Shown piece after piece: positions 34,086 through 44,049 of a DNA stretch of 64,000 bases. Below the pieces are notes generated by a model that saw only the letters and a program-made list of their open reading frames with translations, was not told where the DNA came from and did not search any database. The position numbers were made by a program, and so were the translations under genes. The stretch's first letter is position 1, and every line of letters begins with the position of its first letter. The DNA is taken from assembly GCF_900100365.1 (NCBI RefSeq), contig NZ_FNKU01000001.1:5452501-5516500 (forward strand), read 5' to 3'. Source of the stretch: Pseudomonas cannabina. Lineage in GTDB: Bacteria > Pseudomonadota > Gammaproteobacteria > Pseudomonadales > Pseudomonadaceae.

Positions 34086-34933
34086 TTCAGCAGGTCGGCA
34101 GCGCGCGCGGCTTCTTCGATACCCTTGTAGTTCTCGGGTTTGGTTTCGATGAAGCGGCTGGCGGCCTGCAAATCGAGAATCGCCTTCTGCTCAGGGTTGG
34201 CCGGGTCGAGGCCAAGGAATGCCTGCTTGATCTTCGCCGCCAGTGCCGGGTCAAGGCTGCCGCGCACCGTCCAGTTGTAGTCGAAATAGGTCGGCGTGGT
34301 TGCGAAGACATGAACCTTGCTGGTATCGACTTTGCCGCTGGCGACCAGTTTGTCCCACACGCTGGCATTGAGCACGCCGGCATCGACCTTGCCGGCCTGA
34401 ACCCAGGCAGCAGTCGCGTCATGTGCGCCGGAATAGGCAACGCGGCTGAAGAACGTCTCCGGCTTGATGTTTTCCTTGAGCATGAAATAGCGCGGCATCA
34501 GGCTGCCGGAAGTCGACGACACCGAGCCGAAGGCAAACGTCTTGCCCTTGAGGTCGGCAAGCGTCTTCACGTCCGGATCGGAGGTGATGAATTTGCTGGT
34601 GAATTTGGCGTCCTGCTCGCGCTGTACCAGCGGCACAGCGTTACCGGTCTTGAGGTTAACCTGTACGAAGGTGAAGCCACCCAGCCAGGCCATGTCGAGG
34701 CGATCGGTGGCCAGCGCTTCGACGACTGCCGGGTAATCCGCTACCGGGACGAATTCGACTTTCATGCCCAGGCGTTGCTCCAGATAAGCCCCCAGCGGCT
34801 TGAACTTGCGCAGCAGTTCGGTGGGCGCTTCGTCGGGGATGGCCGACACGCGCAGGGTATCGGCCGCATGGCTGGTCAGCGCGGAGAAGGACAGGGCAAG
34901 GCCGGCGGCGAGCGCCAGGGTACGCTTGAGCAT
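34082..34933 (-). CDS. PhnD-like periplasmic binding protein, putative selenium-oxyanion transporter
   Basis: The product is 283 aa. A signal peptide ends at TSHAA-DTLR (about residue 24). The body is a PhnD-type type 2 binding fold: PDEAPTELLRKFKPLGAYLE, DRLDMAWLGGFTFVQ, FAFGSVSSTSG and AGVLNASVWDKL. A subgroup of this fold, found beside selD, is annotated in families as a putative selenate transporter, and here selD and mnmH are divergently next door. I chose ATG 34933 (GGAG 9 bases upstream), not 34951. Substrate is inference; phosphonate or phosphite is the alternative. Confidence 0.8.
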   Translation of the reverse strand: MLKRTLALAAGLALSFSALTSHAADTLRVSAIPDEAPTELLRKFKPLGAYLEQRLGMKVEFVPVADYPAVVEALATDRLDMAWLGGFTFVQVNLKTGNAVPLVQREQDAKFTSKFITSDPDVKTLADLKGKTFAFGSVSSTSGSLMPRYFMLKENIKPETFFSRVAYSGAHDATAAWVQAGKVDAGVLNASVWDKLVASGKVDTSKVHVFATTPTYFDYNWTVRGSLDPALAAKIKQAFLGLDPANPEQKAILDLQAASRFIETKPENYKGIEEAARAADLLK

Positions 34934-35164
34934 GGAAGTTCTCCGGTTCAATAGCGGAAAAAAGGGGTGAAGGCCACGTGAGTGAACAGGCAGCGCTTTG
35001 CAGAATTTGGTAGCAGTGCGCGGGGATTATAAGAGGCATGGCGAGAAAGGCCAGTTCAGCGACGGGCTGTCGGCCGTGACAACCGGCAAGCGACGCGGTT
35101 TGCGCTGATACGCGAACAGCCCCTAGACTCCGCAGCCTGTTTCCCGCTTACCGAGAGTGTCGCG

Positions 35165-36199
35165 ATGAATGAGCCAATCCGCCTGACCCAGTACAGTCAC
35201 GGAGCGGGGTGTGGCTGCAAGATTTCCCCCAAAGTGCTGGATGTGATCCTCGCCGGCAGCGGCGCGCAGAACCTTGACCCGAAGCTCTGGGTCGGCAATA
35301 CCTCGCGTGACGACGCCGCGGTTTACGCGCTGGACGACGAGCGCGGCGTGGTCTCGACCACCGACTTCTTCATGCCCATCGTCGATGACCCTTTCGACTT
35401 CGGCCGCATCGCTGCGACCAACGCGATCAGCGACATTTATGCGATGGGCGGCGACCCGCTGATGGCCATTGCGATTCTCGGCTGGCCGGTCAATCTGCTG
35501 CCGCCCGAAGTGGCCCGCGAAGTGATCCGCGGCGGTCGCGCGGTGTGCGATGCAGCGGGCATCCCGTTGGCGGGCGGGCATTCCATTGATGCGCCGGAGC
35601 CGATCTTCGGCCTGGCCGTCACCGGCGTAGTGCAGAAAAAGCACATGAAACGCAATGACACGGCCCAGGCCGGCTGCACGCTGTACCTGACCAAACCGTT
35701 GGGCATCGGCATTCTGACCACCGCCGAAAAGAAGTCAAAGTTGCGCGACGAGGACGTCGGCCTGGCGCGAGACTGGATGTGTACCCTGAACAAGCCGGGC
35801 AGTCGCTTCGGCAAGCTGGCCGGTGTGCTGGCCATGACCGATGTTACCGGCTTCGGCCTGCTCGGGCATCTGGTTGAAATGGCTGATGGCGCCGGGCGGA
35901 CCGCTCGTCTTGATTACGCCGCCGTGCCGCGCCTGCCGGGTGTCGATCACTACATGGCCGAGGGCTGCGTGCCGGGCGGCACACTGCGCAATTACGAAAG
36001 CTATGGCGACAAGATCGCAACGCTGAACGATGCCCAGCGCGACCTGTTGTGCGATCCGCAGACCAGCGGCGGCTTGCTGGTCGCGGTCAGCCCGGAAGGT
36101 GAGGCGGAGTTTCTGGCGGTGGCGGCCGAACTGGGCCTGCTGCTCAACCCGATCGGTACCTTGCTCGAGCGACAGACACACGCCGTCGAGGTGTTCTGA
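35165..36199 (+). CDS. selD: Selenide, water dikinase (selenophosphate synthetase)
   Basis: The enzyme makes selenophosphate from selenide and ATP, the selenium donor for tRNA 2-selenouridine and, where present, selenocysteine. The product is 344 aa. The N-terminal active-site loop [12 protein letters not shown] has Cys16, Cys18 and Lys19, matching Cys17/Lys20 of E. coli; the residue is Cys, not selenocysteine. Downstream are the ATP-binding Asp residues and [18 protein letters not shown]. Its TGA overlaps the mnmH ATG (TGATG). Selenium is supplied presumably by the divergent transporter. Confidence 0.96.
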   Translation: MNEPIRLTQYSHGAGCGCKISPKVLDVILAGSGAQNLDPKLWVGNTSRDDAAVYALDDERGVVSTTDFFMPIVDDPFDFGRIAATNAISDIYAMGGDPLMAIAILGWPVNLLPPEVAREVIRGGRAVCDAAGIPLAGGHSIDAPEPIFGLAVTGVVQKKHMKRNDTAQAGCTLYLTKPLGIGILTTAEKKSKLRDEDVGLARDWMCTLNKPGSRFGKLAGVLAMTDVTGFGLLGHLVEMADGAGRTARLDYAAVPRLPGVDHYMAEGCVPGGTLRNYESYGDKIATLNDAQRDLLCDPQTSGGLLVAVSPEGEAEFLAVAAELGLLLNPIGTLLERQTHAVEVF

Positions 36200-37299
36200 T
36201 GGTCGACAACAGTAGCGACTACCGCGCACTCTTTCTCAATGACGTGCCGATGATGGACGCTCGCGCCCCGGTGGAGTTTTCCAAGGGCGCGTTTCCGGGT
36301 GTGATCAACCTGCCGCTGATGAACGACATCGAGCGGCAGAAGGTCGGCACCTGCTACAAACAGCACGGCCAGGAGGCGGCCATTCAGCTCGGGCATCAAC
36401 TGGTCTGCGGACAGGTCAAGGATGAGCGGGTCGAGGCCTGGGTCGAGTTCGCCCGGGCCAACCCGAATGGCTACCTGTACTGCTTTCGCGGTGGCCTTCG
36501 TTCACAGACCGTGCAGCGCTGGCTGAAGGACGCAGGCGTCGATTACCCGCGCATCCTGGGTGGTTACAAGGCAATGCGCACGTTTTTGCTCGATTCCCTG
36601 CACGAAGCCGTGACCGAGTGTGATCTGGTCGTGCTCGGCGGCATGACCGGCACTGGCAAGACCGAGGTGCTGACGCAACTTCCCAACAGTCTGGACCTGG
36701 AGGGCATTGCCAACCATCGCGGCTCCAGCTTCGGCAAGCGCGCCACCGGGCAGCCAGCACAGATCGATTTCGAGAATCGCCTGGCCATCGACCTGCTTAA
36801 AAAACGAGCAGCCGGCATTGAACAATTCGTGGTCGAAGACGAAAGCCGTCTGGTCGGCAGTTGCAATGTGCCGCTGGAATTGCACCAGGCCATGCAACGC
36901 TGTCCGATGGTTTGGCTGGAAGACAGTTTCGAGCACCGCGTCGAGCGCATCCTGGCGGATTACGTGGTCAACCTCTGTGCAGAGTTCATCAGCGTCAAGG
37001 GCGAAGAGCTCGGCTTCGGTCTGTTCGCCGATCGCCTGCTGCAAAGCCTGAACAACATTCATAAGCGTCTGGGCGGCGAGCGTCATCAGCGCTTGCTGAC
37101 ACTCATGCAGGCGGCGCTGGAAGAACAACAGCGCAGTGGTGCAGTTGAGCTGCATCGGAGCTGGATCGAAGGCCTGCTCGGCGAATACTACGACCCGATG
37201 TACATCTACCAACGCGAACAGAAGGCGACCCGCATCGAGTTCGCGGGTAATCAGATGGACGTGTCGGGTTATCTGAACGAGCGTGCATCGCGGGTTTAG
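36199..37299 (+). CDS. mnmH: tRNA 2-selenouridine synthase
   Basis: The enzyme (also called SelU/YbbB) replaces sulfur of 2-thiouridine 34 in certain tRNAs with selenium, via a geranyl intermediate. The product is 366 aa. The N-terminal rhodanese domain has the catalytic Cys95 in [10 protein letters not shown], and the C-terminal P-loop [11 protein letters not shown] (147-157) has Lys154. It is translationally coupled to selD. No selenoprotein genes or selA/selB/selC are in the window, so selenium use here is at least for tRNA. Confidence 0.96.
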   Translation: MVDNSSDYRALFLNDVPMMDARAPVEFSKGAFPGVINLPLMNDIERQKVGTCYKQHGQEAAIQLGHQLVCGQVKDERVEAWVEFARANPNGYLYCFRGGLRSQTVQRWLKDAGVDYPRILGGYKAMRTFLLDSLHEAVTECDLVVLGGMTGTGKTEVLTQLPNSLDLEGIANHRGSSFGKRATGQPAQIDFENRLAIDLLKKRAAGIEQFVVEDESRLVGSCNVPLELHQAMQRCPMVWLEDSFEHRVERILADYVVNLCAEFISVKGEELGFGLFADRLLQSLNNIHKRLGGERHQRLLTLMQAALEEQQRSGAVELHRSWIEGLLGEYYDPMYIYQREQKATRIEFAGNQMDVSGYLNERASRV

Positions 37300-37333
37300 C
37301 CTGCGAGACGTTTTGCCTGCGGACAGGGATGCC

Positions 37334-38098
37334 ATGAGCACAGTCTTCGATTTCTACCAACACCTTGGGTGGGGCCTTTCAGCGCTGGTGATCGGCATCT
37401 TTCTGCTGGCGGGCACGGTCAAGGGCGTCATCGGCCTTGGCCTGCCAACCGTCGCAATGGGCTTGCTGGGTCTGGCCATGTTGCCGGCGCAGGCTGCGGC
37501 GCTGCTGATTATTCCCTCCACCCTGACCAACGTCTGACAACTGGCGTCCGGCGGGAATTTGCGACCGCTGCTGAAACGCCTGTGGCCGATGCTGAGCATG
37601 ATTTTTGTCGGTACGCTGGCCGGGTCGGCCTGGCTGGGGATGAGCGGCAGCCATTCGATGACGCGGGTGCTGGGCGCGGCACTGCTGCTGTATGCGCTGA
37701 GCGGACTGTTCCTGCCGACCTTCAAGGTCAGGGCCACTGCCGAGCGCTGGCTGGGGCCGCTCTGTGGTTTTGTCACCGGAGTCATCGCTTCGGCTTCCGG
37801 GGTCTTCGTGATTCCTGCGGTGCCCTATCTGCAAGCGCTCGGGCTTGAGCGTAATCAGCTGATACAGGCGCTGGGATTGTCGTTCACCGTGTCGACCCTT
37901 GCGTTGGCAATCGCGTTGTCCTGGAGCGGCGCTTTGGGTGGCGCAGAGCTGGGCGCTTCCTTGCTGGCCCTGGCACCGGCGCTGCTGGGAATGCTGTTCG
38001 GCCAATGGCTGCGGCAGCGGATCAGTGCCGTGTTGTTCAAGCGCATGTTCTTCATCGGCATGGGACTGCTGGGTCTGCATCTGCTGATCGCGGGCTGA
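37334..38098 (+). pseudogene. TSUP-family permease (sulfite/sulfonate exporter type), in-frame TGA
   Basis: The frame from ATG 37334 reads 254 codons of a TSUP/DUF81-type membrane protein with about seven hydrophobic helices: an early GTVKGVIGLGLPTVAMGLLGL, then a repeated FVTGVIASASGVFVIPAVPYL. A TGA at 37535-37537 falls in STLTNV*QLASGGNL, where the family usually has Trp, so a TGG to TGA change at codon 68 fits. It is either a pseudogene, a sequencing error or, less likely, a recoded codon. It lies 34 bp after mnmH in the same direction. Confidence 0.8.
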
Positions 38099-38625
38099 TT
38101 GCGTTGGAAATACTCACTCTAAGCTGACTTTCCCCTGCGCACCGAGGCACTGAGATCAGTAATTCGAGTCAGATTCGTGACTCGGCAGCAAGAGTATTTT
38201 GCCTGTTATCGGCTTACTCGCTGACGCATCCCTCTTTACTCCGGTTTCATCCATTAACGATCTTCGCCAGAGCTGCAGATGGGCCGATGTCATCCTCTGA
38301 CAGATGCCCGGCTGGTGGATGGGTGCTGAGGGTTAAGTGCTTTCTGGATTGACTCACCTCAGGGTTGCAGGCCAGGCGTCTTCGCTTGTTCATTTCAGGC
38401 GGTACATCTTCAGCGGATGTACGCTCTCCTTGTGGGAGCGAACTTGTTCGCGAAAGCTTTATTTCGGGCGGTACATTTTTAGCGGATGTACCGGCTCTTT
38501 CGCGAGCAAGCGACGCGTCGTCCGGTCCGCTGCGACATGCCCTTTCCCGCATAGGGCATGCTTTCCAGCCTGTAGGCGCCTAGACCTGTGGACGACAGAA
38601 GACGCGGAGGGGGGCCGCACAATCG
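38099..38625. other. Intergenic region with twin hairpin repeats
   Basis: No gene is seen in these 527 bp between the TSUP pseudogene and prfC stop. Two near-identical 25-bp units lie at 38398-38422 and 38467-38491 (GGCGGTACAT...GGATGTAC), each with the palindrome GTACAT/ATGTAC. Between and after them are REP-like blocks with GTGGGAGCGAACTTGTTCGC and its reverse-type CGCGAGCAAGCGA. The region probably ends transcription from both sides. Confidence 0.6.
38398..38491 (+). repeat. Direct pair of 25-bp hairpin units
   Basis: Units at 38398-38422 and 38467-38491 differ at three positions. Each can fold with GTACAT (38402-38407; 38471-38476) pairing to ATGTAC (38417-38422; 38486-38491). The 44 bases between them hold a REP-like GTGGGAGCGAACTTGTTCGC element. 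Confidence 0.65.
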
Positions 38626-40209
38626 TCAGTGATGCTCGCGGGTAGCGCGGAATTTCACGTCGGGCCAGCGTTCTTCCATCAGGGCCAGGTTCACGCGGGT
38701 AGGGGCGAGGTAGGTCAGGTGACCGCCGCCGTCCACTGCGAGGTTTTCCACCGCCTTGTTTTCAAACTCTTCGAGCTTCTTTTTGTCGGCGCATTCGATC
38801 CAGCGGGCAGACCACACGGTGATCGGCTCGTAGGCGCATTCGACTTTGTATTCTTCCTTCAGACGGCTGGCGACCACATCGAACTGCAGCACACCGACAG
38901 CGCCGAGAATGATGTCGTTGCTGCGCTGCGGGAAGAACACTTGCGTGGCGCCTTCTTCGGCCAGCTGTTGCAGACCCTGGCGCAGTTGTTTGGACTTGAG
39001 CGGATCCTTCAGGCGCACGCGGCGGAACAGTTCCGGGGCGAAGTGCGGGATACCGGTAAAGCCCAGCGCTTCGCCTTCGGTGAAGGTGTCGCCGATCTGG
39101 ATGGTGCCGTGGTTGTGCAGGCCGATGATGTCGCCTGCGTAGGCTTCTTCCAGTTGCTCACGCTCGGAGGAGAAGAACGTCAGCGCGTCGCCGATCCGCA
39201 CGTCTTTGCCCAGCCGCACATGGCGCATTTTCATGCCTTTTTCGTAGCGGCCCGAGCAGATGCGCATGAAGGCGATCCGGTCGCGGTGCTTGGGGTCCAT
39301 GTTCGCCTGGATCTTGAACACGAAACCGGCGAATTTCTCTTCGACCGGTTCGACGGTGCGTTCGTTGGCGACCCGTGCGAGCGGTTTGGGTGCCCAGTTC
39401 ACTACCGCATCGAGTACGTGGTCGACGCCGAAGTTACCCAGCGCCGTACCGAAAAACACCGGCGTCAGTTGACCGTCGATGAACTCCTGCTGATTGAATT
39501 CATGGCAGGCGCCCTGCACCAATTCCAGCTGCTCGACAAAGCGGTCGTACTCGTCACCGAGGTGGGCACGGGCTTCGTCGGAATCGAGCTTTTCGATGAT
39601 CCGGGTTTCGGTGCGTTCGTGACCGTGACCTGCGGTGTAGACAATGATGTAGTCGTCAGCCAGGTGATAGACACCCTTGAAATCCCGGTAGCAGCCAATC
39701 GGCCAGGTGATCGGCGCAGCCTTGATCTTGAGCACCGCTTCGATCTCGTCGAGCAGTTCGATCGGGTCACGAATGTCGCGGTCGAGCTTGTTGATGAAGC
39801 TGACGATCGGCGTGTCGCGCAGACGGCAGACGTCCATCAGGGCGATGGTGCGTGGCTCGACGCCTTTACCGCCGTCGAGGACCATCAAGGCCGAATCGAC
39901 CGCTGTCAGGGTGCGATAGGTGTCTTCGGAGAAGTCTTCGTGACCCGGCGTGTCGAGCAGGTTGATCATGTGATCGCGATACGGGAACTGCATCACCGAC
40001 GTGGTGATGGAAATACCACGCTGTTTCTCCATTTCCATCCAGTCGGAGGTGGCGTGACGGTCGGATTTACGCGACTTGACCGTACCGGCGATGGAAATGG
40101 CCTTGCCCATCAGCAGGAGTTTTTCCGTGATGGTGGTTTTACCCGCATCCGGGTGGGAAATAATGGCGAAAGTGCGGCGTTTCGCGACTTCGGCGGCCTG
40201 TTGGGTCAT
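38626..40209 (-). CDS. prfC: Peptide chain release factor 3
   Basis: RF3 is a GTPase that recycles class 1 release factors after termination. The product is 527 aa, the usual length. The G1 motif is SHPDAGKTT (Lys24), the switch region is [11 protein letters not shown], the G3 is [12 protein letters not shown], and the NKLD box is FINKLDRD. Two beta-barrel domains follow. It stands alone on the minus strand. The ATG at 40209 is consistent with family N-termini. Confidence 0.97.
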   Translation of the reverse strand: MTQQAAEVAKRRTFAIISHPDAGKTTITEKLLLMGKAISIAGTVKSRKSDRHATSDWMEMEKQRGISITTSVMQFPYRDHMINLLDTPGHEDFSEDTYRTLTAVDSALMVLDGGKGVEPRTIALMDVCRLRDTPIVSFINKLDRDIRDPIELLDEIEAVLKIKAAPITWPIGCYRDFKGVYHLADDYIIVYTAGHGHERTETRIIEKLDSDEARAHLGDEYDRFVEQLELVQGACHEFNQQEFIDGQLTPVFFGTALGNFGVDHVLDAVVNWAPKPLARVANERTVEPVEEKFAGFVFKIQANMDPKHRDRIAFMRICSGRYEKGMKMRHVRLGKDVRIGDALTFFSSEREQLEEAYAGDIIGLHNHGTIQIGDTFTEGEALGFTGIPHFAPELFRRVRLKDPLKSKQLRQGLQQLAEEGATQVFFPQRSNDIILGAVGVLQFDVVASRLKEEYKVECAYEPITVWSARWIECADKKKLEEFENKAVENLAVDGGGHLTYLAPTRVNLALMEERWPDVKFRATREHH

Positions 40210-40553
40210 GGGAAATCGCCTGGGATGGGATTGAAAAAAGGGCGCAGATTATAGCTCAAGTCTCGGCAATATCCGAACCGTTCAGACAATAAACGATGGC
40301 CAGATAGTATCTCGTGTGGGAACCTTTCAGGTCGTGGAGACGTCCACTCCCCCGTCAAAGCCGCTACCAAGGCCAACTTCTGGGGTTGAATCATCAGCAT
40401 GTTGGCTTGACGAAGCTGCGCTTATGGCTTGTGTTTTCGCCGAGGTTAAACCCTTACCGGCGACCCACCCGCTGCTCTTCGCGAACGTTATTGCGGCGCC
40501 TTTTCCGGGCGTTCAAGTCAACGCGTTCGCCGACTGAAATAAGGAGTCCGCCT
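40210..40553. other. Divergent promoter region between prfC and the osmoprotectant operon
   Basis: No gene is supported in these 344 bp. It must carry the promoters of prfC (minus) and of the transporter operon (plus). AAGGAG at 40541-40546 is the ribosome site for the GTG start at 40554. I see no convincing operator or riboswitch. Confidence 0.5.
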
Positions 40554-41267
40554 GTGGCTAATCGCTATGGCAAGGGGCTATTGGGAGGTGCGGTTGTGAT
40601 CGCACTCCTGGCCCTGCTGATCCACTGGATCGGCATCAGTACTATCAAGCAATACCAGGATGACCTGCTGTTCTATCTTCAGGCTCACCTGATTCTGGTT
40701 CTGGTTTCAATGTTGGCGGCCCTGGTGGTCGGTATCCCCGCAGGCATCGCCCTCAGCCGACCAAGCATGGTGGGTCGCGCCGAACGCTTCATGCAGATAT
40801 TCAACATTGGTAACACCGTTCCGCCTCTCGCCGTTCTGGCCATTGCCCTCGGGATTCTCGGGATCGGCAGCGGTCCGGCCATCTTCGCGCTGTTTCTCGC
40901 CTCGCTGTTGCCCATTGTGCGTAACACCTATGAGGGCCTGAAAAACGTTCAGGGCTCACTCAAGGAAGCCGCTGTCGGTATCGGCATGACCCCGCGTCAG
41001 GTGCTGTGGCGTGTCGAATTGCCCAACGCCGTGCCCATTATCATCGGTGGTGTGCGCGTTGCGCTGGCGATCAACGTCGGTACTGCTCCGCTTGCCTTTC
41101 TCATCGGTGCGAACAGCCTCGGCAGCCTGATTTTCCCGGGCATCGCCTTGAACAACCAGCCGCAACTGGTGCTGGGTGCAGCGTGTACCGCGCTGCTGGC
41201 GCTGCTGCTTGACGGGCTGGTGACACTGGCCAGTCGTCTCTGGCTGGAACGCGGGCTGGCTCGCTGA
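40554..41267 (+). CDS. Osmoprotectant ABC transporter permease
   Basis: The product is 237 aa with about five to six transmembrane helices. It carries the permease motif GMTPRQVLWRVELPNAVPIIIGGVRVAL in the coupling loop. It belongs to the OpuCB/YehW-type glycine betaine/choline/carnitine permeases. The GTG start at 40554 is preferred because AAGGAG sits 8 bases before it; an ATG-started frame extending to 40314 is a shadow. It is first in a four-gene operon ordered permease, binding protein, permease, ATPase. Confidence 0.88.
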   Translation: MANRYGKGLLGGAVVIALLALLIHWIGISTIKQYQDDLLFYLQAHLILVLVSMLAALVVGIPAGIALSRPSMVGRAERFMQIFNIGNTVPPLAVLAIALGILGIGSGPAIFALFLASLLPIVRNTYEGLKNVQGSLKEAAVGIGMTPRQVLWRVELPNAVPIIIGGVRVALAINVGTAPLAFLIGANSLGSLIFPGIALNNQPQLVLGAACTALLALLLDGLVTLASRLWLERGLAR

Positions 41268-41281
41268 GCGAAGGAATTATC

Positions 41282-42175
41282 ATGAAAAGAATATGCTTGT
41301 TTTTAGGCTTTGCCTTGCTGTTTCCGGCATTTGCCCAAGCCGCGGAAAAGCCGCTGTTACGCATCGGCGCACGCGTCTTCACCGAGCAGACCATGCTCGC
41401 TGAGCTGACTGCGCAATACCTGCGTACCAAGAACTACGATGTGCAAATCACCGGCGGTCTGGGCAGCAACCTGGCGCGCAGCGCGCAGGAAAGCGGCCAG
41501 CTCGATCTGCTGTGGGAATACACCGGCGTTTCATTGGTGGCCTACAACCACATCGATGAAAAGCTCGACAGCGCACAGACCTACGCGCGGGTAAAGGAAG
41601 TCGACGCAAAGAAGGGCCTGGTCTGGCTTTCCCCGTCGAAGTTCAACAACACCTACGCGCTGGCACTGCCGCAGAAGATTGCTGACAAGTACCCGCAGGT
41701 CAACACCATGACCGACCTGACCAAAGTACTGAAAGATGAAGCGAAAGAGGGTCATGTCGTAGCGCTGGACACCGAATTCGCCAATCGTTCCGACGGCCTG
41801 ATCGGCATGGTCAAGCACTACGACATGAATCTCGGTCGGGAGAACACTCGGCAGATGGACGCCGGGCTGGTCTACACCGCGCTGCGTAATGGCCAGGTTT
41901 TCGCCGGTCTGGTGTACACCACTGACGGTCGTTTGAACGCGTTCAAGCTCAAGGTGCTGGAAGACGACAAACACTACTTCCCGGACTACACCGCTGCGCC
42001 GGTGATCCGTCAGGAGTATCTGGATAAACATCCGGACATCGCCACGCTGCTCAAGCCGCTGGCTGACCTGCTGGACAACCAGACCATGATCGACCTCAAC
42101 GCTCGCGTCGATGTCGGCCATGAAAGCCCATCCACGGTTGCCGCAGATTTCCTGCGCCAGCATCCCTTGAACTAA
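41282..42175 (+). CDS. Osmoprotectant ABC transporter substrate-binding protein
   Basis: The product is 297 aa. It has a signal peptide ending at AFAQA-AEKP (residue 20) and an OpuAC/OsmX-type binding domain: LRIGARVFTEQTMLAELTAQ, GGLGSNLARSA, LWEYTGVSLV and the C-terminal ADFLRQHPL tail. The aromatic residues that bind quaternary amines in this family are likely among its Tyr and Trp residues, but I cannot assign them. It is periplasmic. It is 14 bp after the first permease and 13 bp before the second. Confidence 0.88.
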   Translation: MKRICLFLGFALLFPAFAQAAEKPLLRIGARVFTEQTMLAELTAQYLRTKNYDVQITGGLGSNLARSAQESGQLDLLWEYTGVSLVAYNHIDEKLDSAQTYARVKEVDAKKGLVWLSPSKFNNTYALALPQKIADKYPQVNTMTDLTKVLKDEAKEGHVVALDTEFANRSDGLIGMVKHYDMNLGRENTRQMDAGLVYTALRNGQVFAGLVYTTDGRLNAFKLKVLEDDKHYFPDYTAAPVIRQEYLDKHPDIATLLKPLADLLDNQTMIDLNARVDVGHESPSTVAADFLRQHPLN

Positions 42176-42188
42176 GGAAGGAGACGAT

Positions 42189-42842
42189 ATGAGTTTCTTG
42201 AGCGCCTTCTCCCATCTGGACTGGGCCCAGGTCCTGCAACTGACCTGGCAGCACATCACCCTGGTCGGCATTGCTGTGACCCTGGCCATTCTCGTCGGCG
42301 TGCCGCTGGGCGTACTGATGACCCGCTTTCCGGCACTGGCCGGCCCGCTGCAAGCCAGCGCCACCGTGCTGCTGACCGTGCCGTCGATTGCCTTGTTCGG
42401 CCTGTTGCTGCCGTTCTACTCCAAGTTCGGTCAGGGCCTTGGCCCGATGCCGGCGATCACCGCAGTGTTTCTCTATTCGCTGCTGCCGATCATGCGTAAT
42501 ACCTATCTGGCCCTGACCGGCGTCGAGCCGGGTATTCGCGAAGCCGCCAAAGGCATCGGCATGACCTTCGGTCAGCGCCTGCGCATGGTTGAACTGCCTA
42601 TCGCGGTGCCCGTGATCCTCGCCGGTGTGCGCACCGCCGTGGTGATGAACATCGGTGTCATGACCATCGCCGCGACCATCGGTGCCGGTGGTCTGGGTGT
42701 ACTTATTCTTGCTTCCATCAGCCGCAGCGATATGTCGATGCTGATCGTCGGCGCGGTACTGGTCAGCATTCTGGCCATCATCGCCGACCTGCTTCTGCAA
42801 TGGCTGCAACGCACGCTGACTCCAAAAGGATTACTGAAATGA
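42189..42842 (+). CDS. Osmoprotectant ABC transporter permease
   Basis: The product is 217 aa with about five transmembrane helices. The coupling-loop motif is GMTFGQRLRMVELPIAVPVILAGVRTA, and the C-terminal helix contains GAGGLGVLILASIS, typical of OpuCD/YehY partners. The stop overlaps the ATPase ATG (ATGA). It dimerises with the first permease, in the standard ABC importer layout. Confidence 0.88.
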   Translation: MSFLSAFSHLDWAQVLQLTWQHITLVGIAVTLAILVGVPLGVLMTRFPALAGPLQASATVLLTVPSIALFGLLLPFYSKFGQGLGPMPAITAVFLYSLLPIMRNTYLALTGVEPGIREAAKGIGMTFGQRLRMVELPIAVPVILAGVRTAVVMNIGVMTIAATIGAGGLGVLILASISRSDMSMLIVGAVLVSILAIIADLLLQWLQRTLTPKGLLK

Positions 42843-43996
42843 TCGAACTCCAGAACCTCTCCAAGACTTTCCAGAGCAACGGCAAAGAAGTGAAGGCTGT
42901 CGATTCGGTCAGCCTCACGGTCAACGAAGGCGAAATCTGCGTCTTCCTCGGCCCGTCAGGCTGCGGCAAGAGCACCACGCTGAAAATGATCAACCGTCTG
43001 ATCATGCCGACCTCCGGCAAAGTACTGATTAACGGCGAAGACACCACTGACCTGGATGAAGTGACCCTGCGTCGCAACATCGGCTACGTGATCCAGCAGA
43101 TCGGTCTGTTCCCGAACATGACCATCGAAGAGAACATCGTGGTCGTGCCCAAGTTGCTGGGCTGGGACAAGCAACGTTGCCACGATCGTGCTCGTGAACT
43201 GATGAGCATGATCAAGCTTGAGCCCAAGCAGTACCTGCACCGCTACCCGCGTGAATTGTCCGGCGGTCAGCAACAGCGTATCGGCGTGATCCGCGCGCTG
43301 GCGGCCGATGCGCCGTTGCTGCTGATGGACGAGCCGTTCGGCGCAGTTGACCCGATTAACCGCGAGATGATCCAGAACGAGTTCTTCGAGATGCAACGGG
43401 CGCTGAACAAGACCGTGATCATGGTCAGCCACGACATCGACGAAGCCATCAAACTGGGCGACAAAATTGCTATCTTCCGTGGCGGCAAACTGCTGCAGAT
43501 CGATCACCCGGACACCTTGCTCGCGCATCCGGCTGACGACTTTGTCAGCAGCTTCGTCGGTCAGGACAGCACGCTCAAGCGCCTGCTGCTGGTCAAGGCC
43601 GAAGACGCCGCCGACAATGCACCGTCGGTCAGCCCGGAAACCCCGGTCGCCGATGCGCTGGAGGTGATGGACGAAAACGACCGTCGCTACATCGTCGTGA
43701 CCGACAGCGAGAACAAGGCAATGGGCTACGTGCGTCGTCGTGACTTGCACCGTCAGCAAGGCACGTGCGCGCAGTTCTTGCGCGAGTTCAACGCCACAGC
43801 GGCCTACGACGAGCATTTGCGCATCCTGTTGTCGCGCATGTACGAGTTCAACCGCGCCTGGCTGCCAGTGCTGGACGCGGAGAACGTGTTCCTGGGCGAA
43901 GTGACGCAAGAGTCGATTGCGGCTTACCTGAGCTCGGGCCGTTCGCGCGGGATGAAGACCAGTATTGTTTCGCCTGCGGATCAGGTCGCTTCCTGA
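42839..43996 (+). CDS. Osmoprotectant ABC transporter ATPase with tandem CBS domains
   Basis: The product is 385 aa. The ABC domain has Walker A GPSGCGKST (Lys44), signature LSGGQQQRIGVIRAL and Walker B LLLMDEPFGAVD. The C-terminal part from about residue 255 holds two CBS repeats (PVADALEVMDENDRRYIVVTD; YEFNRAWLPVLDAENVF), which in OpuCA-type ATPases sense ionic strength and are needed for osmoregulation. The gene order differs from the OpuC operon described in P. syringae, so the orthology is not certain. It is followed by a likely terminator. Confidence 0.9.
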   Translation: MIELQNLSKTFQSNGKEVKAVDSVSLTVNEGEICVFLGPSGCGKSTTLKMINRLIMPTSGKVLINGEDTTDLDEVTLRRNIGYVIQQIGLFPNMTIEENIVVVPKLLGWDKQRCHDRARELMSMIKLEPKQYLHRYPRELSGGQQQRIGVIRALAADAPLLLMDEPFGAVDPINREMIQNEFFEMQRALNKTVIMVSHDIDEAIKLGDKIAIFRGGKLLQIDHPDTLLAHPADDFVSSFVGQDSTLKRLLLVKAEDAADNAPSVSPETPVADALEVMDENDRRYIVVTDSENKAMGYVRRRDLHRQQGTCAQFLREFNATAAYDEHLRILLSRMYEFNRAWLPVLDAENVFLGEVTQESIAAYLSSGRSRGMKTSIVSPADQVAS

Positions 43997-44003
43997 CTGT
44001 GGC

Positions 44004-44034
44004 ATTACCGCCGGTCATCGTGACGGGCGGTAAT
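44004..44034. terminator. Bidirectional terminator-like hairpin
   Basis: ATTACCGCC (44004-44012) pairs with GGCGGTAAT (44026-44034) over 9 bp. It lies between the ATPase stop (43996) and the stop of the convergent peptidase gene (44050). It has no strong T-run. Confidence 0.6.
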
Positions 44035-44049
44035 TATTGCGATAACGAG

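Noticed and set aside
37535..37537. Selenocysteine codon in the TSUP gene
   Set aside because: No SECIS-like hairpin is seen after the TGA, the selenocysteine machinery genes are not here, and a Trp-to-stop change explains it.
38629..40254. 541-codon open frame antisense to prfC
   Set aside because: RF3 motifs are clear on the minus strand; the plus frame has no recognisable fold and follows from third-position GC bias.
42956..44005. Long antisense frame over the osmoprotectant ATPase
   Set aside because: Same third-position bias; the ATPase motifs on the plus strand are unambiguous.
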